Assembly: GCA_937959375.1 (NCBI GenBank)
Contig: CALGLS010000064.1
Span: 1-9,642, forward strand
Length of the DNA: 9,642 nucleotides
Direction: 5' to 3'
Source of the DNA: an uncultured Saprospiraceae bacterium
Lineage (GTDB): Bacteria; Bacteroidota; Bacteroidia; Chitinophagales; Saprospiraceae
Shown here: positions 7,228 through 9,642 of the stretch, piece after piece
Layout of the letters: every line of letters starts with the position of its first letter
Position numbering within the stretch: the first letter of the stretch is position 1
Program-made: the position numbers and the translations under genes
Notes under the pieces: generated by a model
What the model was told of the DNA's origin: nothing
Database searches by the model: none
Seen by the model: only the letters and a program-made list of their open reading frames with translations

Positions 7228-7243
7228 GTCTAATAGGACAAAT
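7224..7243. promoter_or_regulatory. Inverted repeat ATTTGTC-N6-GACAAAT upstream of pyrF
   Basis: Perfect 7-base arms (7224-7230 and 7237-7243) flank TAATAG. The centre is about 50 bases upstream of the pyrF start. On the minus strand TACCATTTG overlaps one edge; it is a -7-like box with one base too many. The size and symmetry suit a dimeric repressor operator, or a small hairpin in the pyrF leader. No pyrimidine-specific signal is recognised. Confidence 0.45.
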
Positions 7244-7329
7244 GGTATTGAAATATGTTTGGACATGTGCTCCTCTGATAGTTAAAATTTTAAAAGAGCA
7301 GGTAGCTTAGTCGTTGAAAATTTTGAATG

Positions 7330-7590
7330 CTAGATTGAAACGCCATTCACAGCCTCAACACTCTTTATGTTAGGGATCTTAGAGCGAATGCTTTGCTCAA
7401 TTCCAGCGCGCATGGTCATAGCTGACATATTGCAGCTCTCACAATTGCCCATCCATTTGATTTGAACAACCATATCTTCTGTTACGTCTACCAATTCAAC
7501 ATTACCTCCATCTACCGCAAGGTGAGGACGTACATCGTCTAGTGCTTTATCAATTCGAATTAGTAGTTCTTCTTTTTCTTGGATCAACAT
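7330..7590 (-). CDS. NifU C-terminal-domain (Nfu-type) Fe-S cluster scaffold/carrier protein
   Basis: This 86-residue protein carries a [4Fe-4S] cluster to client apoproteins. It consists only of the Nfu domain: the helix IRIDKALDDVRPHLAVDGG (11-29), VELVDVTED (31-39), then the cluster motif GNCESC with C50 and C53, and a closing helix and strand (MTMRAGIEQSIRSKIP). It is shorter than NfuA and full NifU because the degenerate N-terminal partner domain is absent. The reading frame stays open to an ATG at 7674, but I place the start at 7590 because a perfect -7 box, TATCTTTG, lies at 7621-7614 inside that extension. The domain also begins exactly at residue 1 of the shorter form. It lies downstream of mrp, another Fe-S assembly gene, with its own promoter candidate. 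Confidence 0.93.
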   Translation of the reverse strand: MLIQEKEELLIRIDKALDDVRPHLAVDGGNVELVDVTEDMVVQIKWMGNCESCNMSAMTMRAGIEQSIRSKIPNIKSVEAVNGVSI

Positions 7591-7613
7591 AAATTCTGTA
7601 GTTAATTTAATAT

Positions 7614-7647
7614 CAAAGATACGTTTTTTCTTGTTAGGAATGGCAAA
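7614..7647 (-). promoter_or_regulatory. Promoter of the NifU-like gene
   Basis: Read on the minus strand, TTTG (7647-7644) is followed after 22 bases by TATCTTTG (7621-7614). This is a perfect TAnnTTTG -7 box; the spacing is slightly longer than the usual 19-21. Transcription would begin near 7607, leaving a leader of about 17 bases before the ATG at 7590. Confidence 0.65.
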
Positions 7648-7676
7648 ACCCGAAGTATGAAGAGCGATAGTCAAAG

Positions 7677-7692
7677 TTTCTTTCGAAAGAAA
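7677..7692. repeat. 16-base perfect palindrome TTTCTTTCGAAAGAAA
   Basis: Eight-base arms meet without a spacer. The palindrome lies about 30 bases upstream of the -33 box of the NifU-like gene and between that gene and mrp. It could be an operator for the NifU-like gene or the weak end of the mrp transcript; it has no T run beyond its own arms. Confidence 0.45.
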
Positions 7693-7736
7693 TGCCCGAA
7701 TAACACTAATTAAGCAAATACTCAGTCTAACGAAAG

Positions 7737-7800
7737 TGGGAAACTTCCATCTCTACTGGCAACAGCTAGACAGGTTCGGACTCTGGTCTTCCAACTCCCA
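7737..7800 (-). other. G+C-richer foldable patch directly downstream of mrp, function unknown
   Basis: This 64-base stretch is about half G+C by my count, while its flanks are AT-rich. TGGGA (7737-7741) and TCCCA (7796-7800) can pair at its ends. Inside, 7768-7789 can fold into a stem (AGACAG/CTGGTCT with one bulged G) closed over TCGG. It begins two bases beyond the mrp stop on the minus strand. It may be a structured 3' UTR, a small RNA or the remnant of a gene end. There is no T run, so it is not a standard terminator, and I find no convincing reading frame in it. Confidence 0.3.
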
Positions 7801-7802
7801 AG

Positions 7803-8900
7803 CTATATCTTAATATCAACCTTTTGTGTAGGTGCTTGGTTTTGATTACGCAATTCTAACTGACTAAGGGTATTCTTCGCGACATTCATAAAGGCTTTAG
7901 ACATTTCAGTTCCTTCTGCAAGTAAAGCAGGTTTCCCCTCATCACTGGCTTCGCGAATACTCTGTACCAAAGGAATCTGGCCTAATACTATGGTTTCTCC
8001 ATATTTAGCCAGTTTTTCTCCACCACCCTGTCCAAAAATGTAATACTTGTTGTCTGGTAACTCCGCTGGTGTAAACCAACTCATGTTCTCTACCACACCA
8101 AGAATCGGAACATTGACAGATGGTAATTGGAACATGCTCATCGCCTTGATTGCGTCAGCAACGGCCACATCTTGCGGAGTTGTCACAATCACTGATCCAG
8201 TTACCGAAACTGTTTGGACCAAAGTCAATTGAATATCACCTGTTCCTGGAGGTAGATCGATCAATAAAAAGTCCAATTCGGGCCATACACAGTCATTGAA
8301 AAACTGCTTGATGATCGCACCAAGTCTTGGTCCACGTAATACAACTGCCTGTTCCGGTTCAATAATAAAACCGATGGACATAACGTAAATACCGTGTGCT
8401 TCTAGTGGAACAAGTCTAGGTTTTCCATAAACTTCTTGCACTTTCGGACGCTGTCCTTGCAAACCAAACATAGTAGGGATCGAAGGTCCATACAAATCAG
8501 CATCAATTAATCCCACTCGGTAGCCTTGAGCCTTTAGTCCAAGCGCAAGATTAGAAGTAATAGTTGATTTTCCTACACCACCTTTACCAGATGCTACAGC
8601 AATAATATTCTTTACATGTGGCATGGCACCCGTCTTTGGAGGAGGAGCAGCTCCACCTTTCTGAGGGGAAGCAGAATGTACATTGACATCTGCTTGAGGG
8701 TAAACGCCTTGAATGGCAGCGATACATGCAAAGTTGAGTTCTGACTTAGAAGGGTAATCAAGTCGAGGTAATTCAAGGGTGAAATTCACTTTATTGCCTT
8801 CAATTTGAAGGTCGCGCACCATGTTTAGGGTAATAATGTCCTGCCCAGTAGCTGGATCTTTTACCTTGCTTAGTGCTTCTACTATTTTTAGTTTATCCAT
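7803..8900 (-). CDS. mrp: Mrp/NBP35 (ApbC) family Fe-S cluster carrier ATPase
   Basis: The 365-residue P-loop ATPase is thought to bind and transfer Fe-S clusters in the cytosol. An N-terminal MIP18/DUF59 domain (about 3-77) starts with VKDPATGQDI but lacks that domain's usual Cys-Pro. A Pro/Gly linker (80-93) leads to the ATPase. There the deviant Walker A is SGKGGVGKST (104-113, with signature Lys106 and Lys111), the switch is LIDADLYGPS (131-140), and the Mrp signature is LLIDLPPGTGD (212-222). Where ApbC and Nbp35 carry the cluster-bridging CxxC, this protein reads ENMSWFTPAELPDNKYYIFG (271-290). Its only cysteines are C59 and C204. I recall this variant as usual in Bacteroidota. The start at 8900 is supported by a TACTTTTG box 18-25 bases upstream. 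It is divergent from ribF and followed by the NifU-like gene on the same strand. Confidence 0.96.
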   Translation of the reverse strand: MDKLKIVEALSKVKDPATGQDIITLNMVRDLQIEGNKVNFTLELPRLDYPSKSELNFACIAAIQGVYPQADVNVHSASPQKGGAAPPPKTGAMPHVKNIIAVASGKGGVGKSTITSNLALGLKAQGYRVGLIDADLYGPSIPTMFGLQGQRPKVQEVYGKPRLVPLEAHGIYVMSIGFIIEPEQAVVLRGPRLGAIIKQFFNDCVWPELDFLLIDLPPGTGDIQLTLVQTVSVTGSVIVTTPQDVAVADAIKAMSMFQLPSVNVPILGVVENMSWFTPAELPDNKYYIFGQGGGEKLAKYGETIVLGQIPLVQSIREASDEGKPALLAEGTEMSKAFMNVAKNTLSQLELRNQNQAPTQKVDIKI

Positions 8901-8917
8901 TTTCTATGTTTAAGCTG

Positions 8918-8925
8918 CAAAAGTA
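8918..8925 (-). promoter_or_regulatory. -7 box TACTTTTG of mrp
   Basis: Read on the minus strand, TACTTTTGCA matches TAnnTTTG perfectly and ends 17 bases before the mrp ATG, so the leader would be only about 10 bases. The -33 position holds a T-rich run rather than a clear TTTG. A second copy of TACTTTTG on the same strand at 8980-8973 might give a longer transcript. Confidence 0.6.
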
Positions 8926-9133
8926 CGAATTGAAGCGTTAAAAAAGGAATGTTTGAGAAGTAAGACGAAAGACAAAAGTAAGAAGACAGACCTTTCCGTT
9001 TGGTGTTAGCCCTATTGTGGTTGAAAAGTTAAGTGCGAGAACTGAGAATTAGAGTATCTTCCTACTTATATTGAGGGACTTCCGTCCAAAAAATTAAATA
9101 AATTTTTTCCTTCAACTCCTCGTCTCTTTTTAA
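8926..9133. other. Divergent mrp-ribF intergenic region
   Basis: Apart from the two -7 boxes and one copy of the 12-base element, I see no gene here. A purine-rich run occupies about 8945-8990 on the plus strand. CTTTCCGTTTGG (8992-9003) loosely resembles the 12-base element. No stable hairpin with a T tract was found. Confidence 0.5.
9080..9091 (+). repeat. 12-base element TTCCGTCCAAAA, copy 2
   Basis: Identical to 2301-2312, and likewise intergenic. It ends 58 bases before the ribF ATG and lies upstream of the ribF -7 box, whereas copy 1 lies downstream of its gene's candidate -7 box. This argues against a simple shared promoter part. Confidence 0.35.
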
Positions 9134-9141
9134 TACTTTTG
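9134..9141 (+). promoter_or_regulatory. -7 box TACTTTTG of ribF
   Basis: TACTTTTGCA is a perfect TAnnTTTG match, identical to the mrp box on the opposite strand. It ends only 7 bases before the ribF ATG at 9149, so the mRNA would be leaderless or nearly so. TTC at 9111-9113 is the only weak -33 candidate. Confidence 0.6.
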
Positions 9142-9148
9142 CACCCTA

Positions 9149-9642
9149 ATGAATGTGTATCACGATTTGAATGAATTGCCGTCATTTCATAATGCGGTAG
9201 TTACGATTGGTTCCTTTGATGGTGTTCATACGGGACATCAAAAGATATTGGACAGAGTCAAGCAATTGGCAACTGAAGTAGAAGGCGAAAGTATTGTGAT
9301 CGTATTTCATCCTCACCCTCGACACGTCATCAAACCAGATGATAATTCTCTTAAGCTAATCAACACCGTCAATGAAAAAGCGCTTCTTTTAGAACGTTAT
9401 GGGATTGACAACTTAGTGGTCGTACCTTTTAGTCTTGAGTTTTCTCAACAAAGTCCTGATGATTATATTTCAAACTTTCTGGTAAAGCGGTTTCAGCCGA
9501 AATGTATTGTCATAGGTTATGACCATCGTTTTGGAAAAGACAGAGCTGGAGATATTGAGTATTTACGAAAGTACCAAACTAGTGCTGGGTTTCAATTGAT
9601 TGAAATTGAAAAGCAAGAAGTCAAAGATATTGCGGTAAGCTC
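9149..9642 (+). CDS. ribF: Bifunctional riboflavin kinase/FAD synthetase, C-terminus beyond window
   Basis: The first 164 complete codons are present; the gene runs off the right edge. RibF phosphorylates riboflavin to FMN and adenylates FMN to FAD in the cytosol. The visible part is the N-terminal FMN adenylyltransferase domain. Landmarks are VTIGSFDGVHTGHQKIL (18-34, the nucleotidyltransferase GxFDGxHxGH motif), FHPHPRHV (53-60), VVPFSLEFSQQSPDDYI (91-107, with the family's F...F....P..F/YI pattern) and VIGYDHRFGKDRAGD (121-135). The C-terminal kinase domain should follow outside the window. The start at 9149 agrees with the family N-terminus and a -7 box just 8 bases upstream. It is divergent from mrp across 248 bases. 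Confidence 0.96.
   Translation, partial: MNVYHDLNELPSFHNAVVTIGSFDGVHTGHQKILDRVKQLATEVEGESIVIVFHPHPRHVIKPDDNSLKLINTVNEKALLLERYGIDNLVVVPFSLEFSQQSPDDYISNFLVKRFQPKCIVIGYDHRFGKDRAGDIEYLRKYQTSAGFQLIEIEKQEVKDIAVS

Noticed and set aside
7268..7300. TGCTC/GAGCA arms around TTAAAATTTTAA as a terminator of the NifU-like gene
   Set aside because: Only five base pairs with a loop over 20 bases and no following T run on the minus strand; too weak to call.
7773..7785. GGTTCGGACTC resembles a tRNA T-arm
   Set aside because: The five bases on either side do not pair as a T-stem, and no acceptor, D or anticodon stems can be placed around it.
1..9642. Mobile element, CRISPR array or defence island
   Set aside because: No transposase, integrase, spaced direct repeats, attachment-like duplication or toxin-antitoxin pair was found; the genes are housekeeping plus one secreted enzyme.

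Overview
The window looks like a chromosomal segment of a member of the Bacteroidota, probably a Saprospiraceae-like or Cytophaga-like marine or aquatic lineage (inference). Evidence: AT-rich DNA; starts without Shine-Dalgarno sequences; several -7 boxes of the Bacteroidota type TAnnTTTG; a giant secreted protein with HYR and GEVED modules ending in a type IX secretion sorting domain; and a Mrp ATPase without the usual CxxC, as I recall from other Bacteroidota. I see no insertion sequence, phage gene, tRNA, rRNA or CRISPR array.

Layout. At 1-653 (minus, cut by the left edge) lies a NamZ/DUF1343 lipoprotein that trims peptidoglycan sugars. A divergent intergenic region with a long inverted repeat separates it from 821-2224 (plus), a DnaQ-like exonuclease fused to a UvrC-like GIY-YIG nuclease that keeps UvrC's cysteine cluster. 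Next, at 2368-6183 (plus), is a 1271-residue secreted protein: signal peptide, a CE7-type alpha/beta-hydrolase, then seven adhesive or sorting modules. Its 3' side carries two perfect palindromes, the first a clear bidirectional terminator shared with the converging pyrF.

The right half is a housekeeping block. On the minus strand, mrp (7803-8900), a NifU-like Fe-S scaffold protein (7330-7590) and pyrF (6367-7182) follow one another with gaps of 212 and 147 bases. At least the first two appear to have their own promoters. Divergent from mrp, ribF (from 9149, plus) runs off the right edge. mrp and the NifU-like gene are both Fe-S cluster genes, ribF makes FMN and FAD, and pyrF makes UMP. The block is cofactor and nucleotide metabolism rather than one pathway.

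I do not see a clearly new multi-gene system. The points most worth a second look are the exonuclease/GIY-YIG fusion with a probable Fe-S site, the altered CE7 motifs in the secreted esterase-like protein, the palindromes at 6253-6356, and a G+C-richer, foldable, unassigned patch just downstream of mrp.
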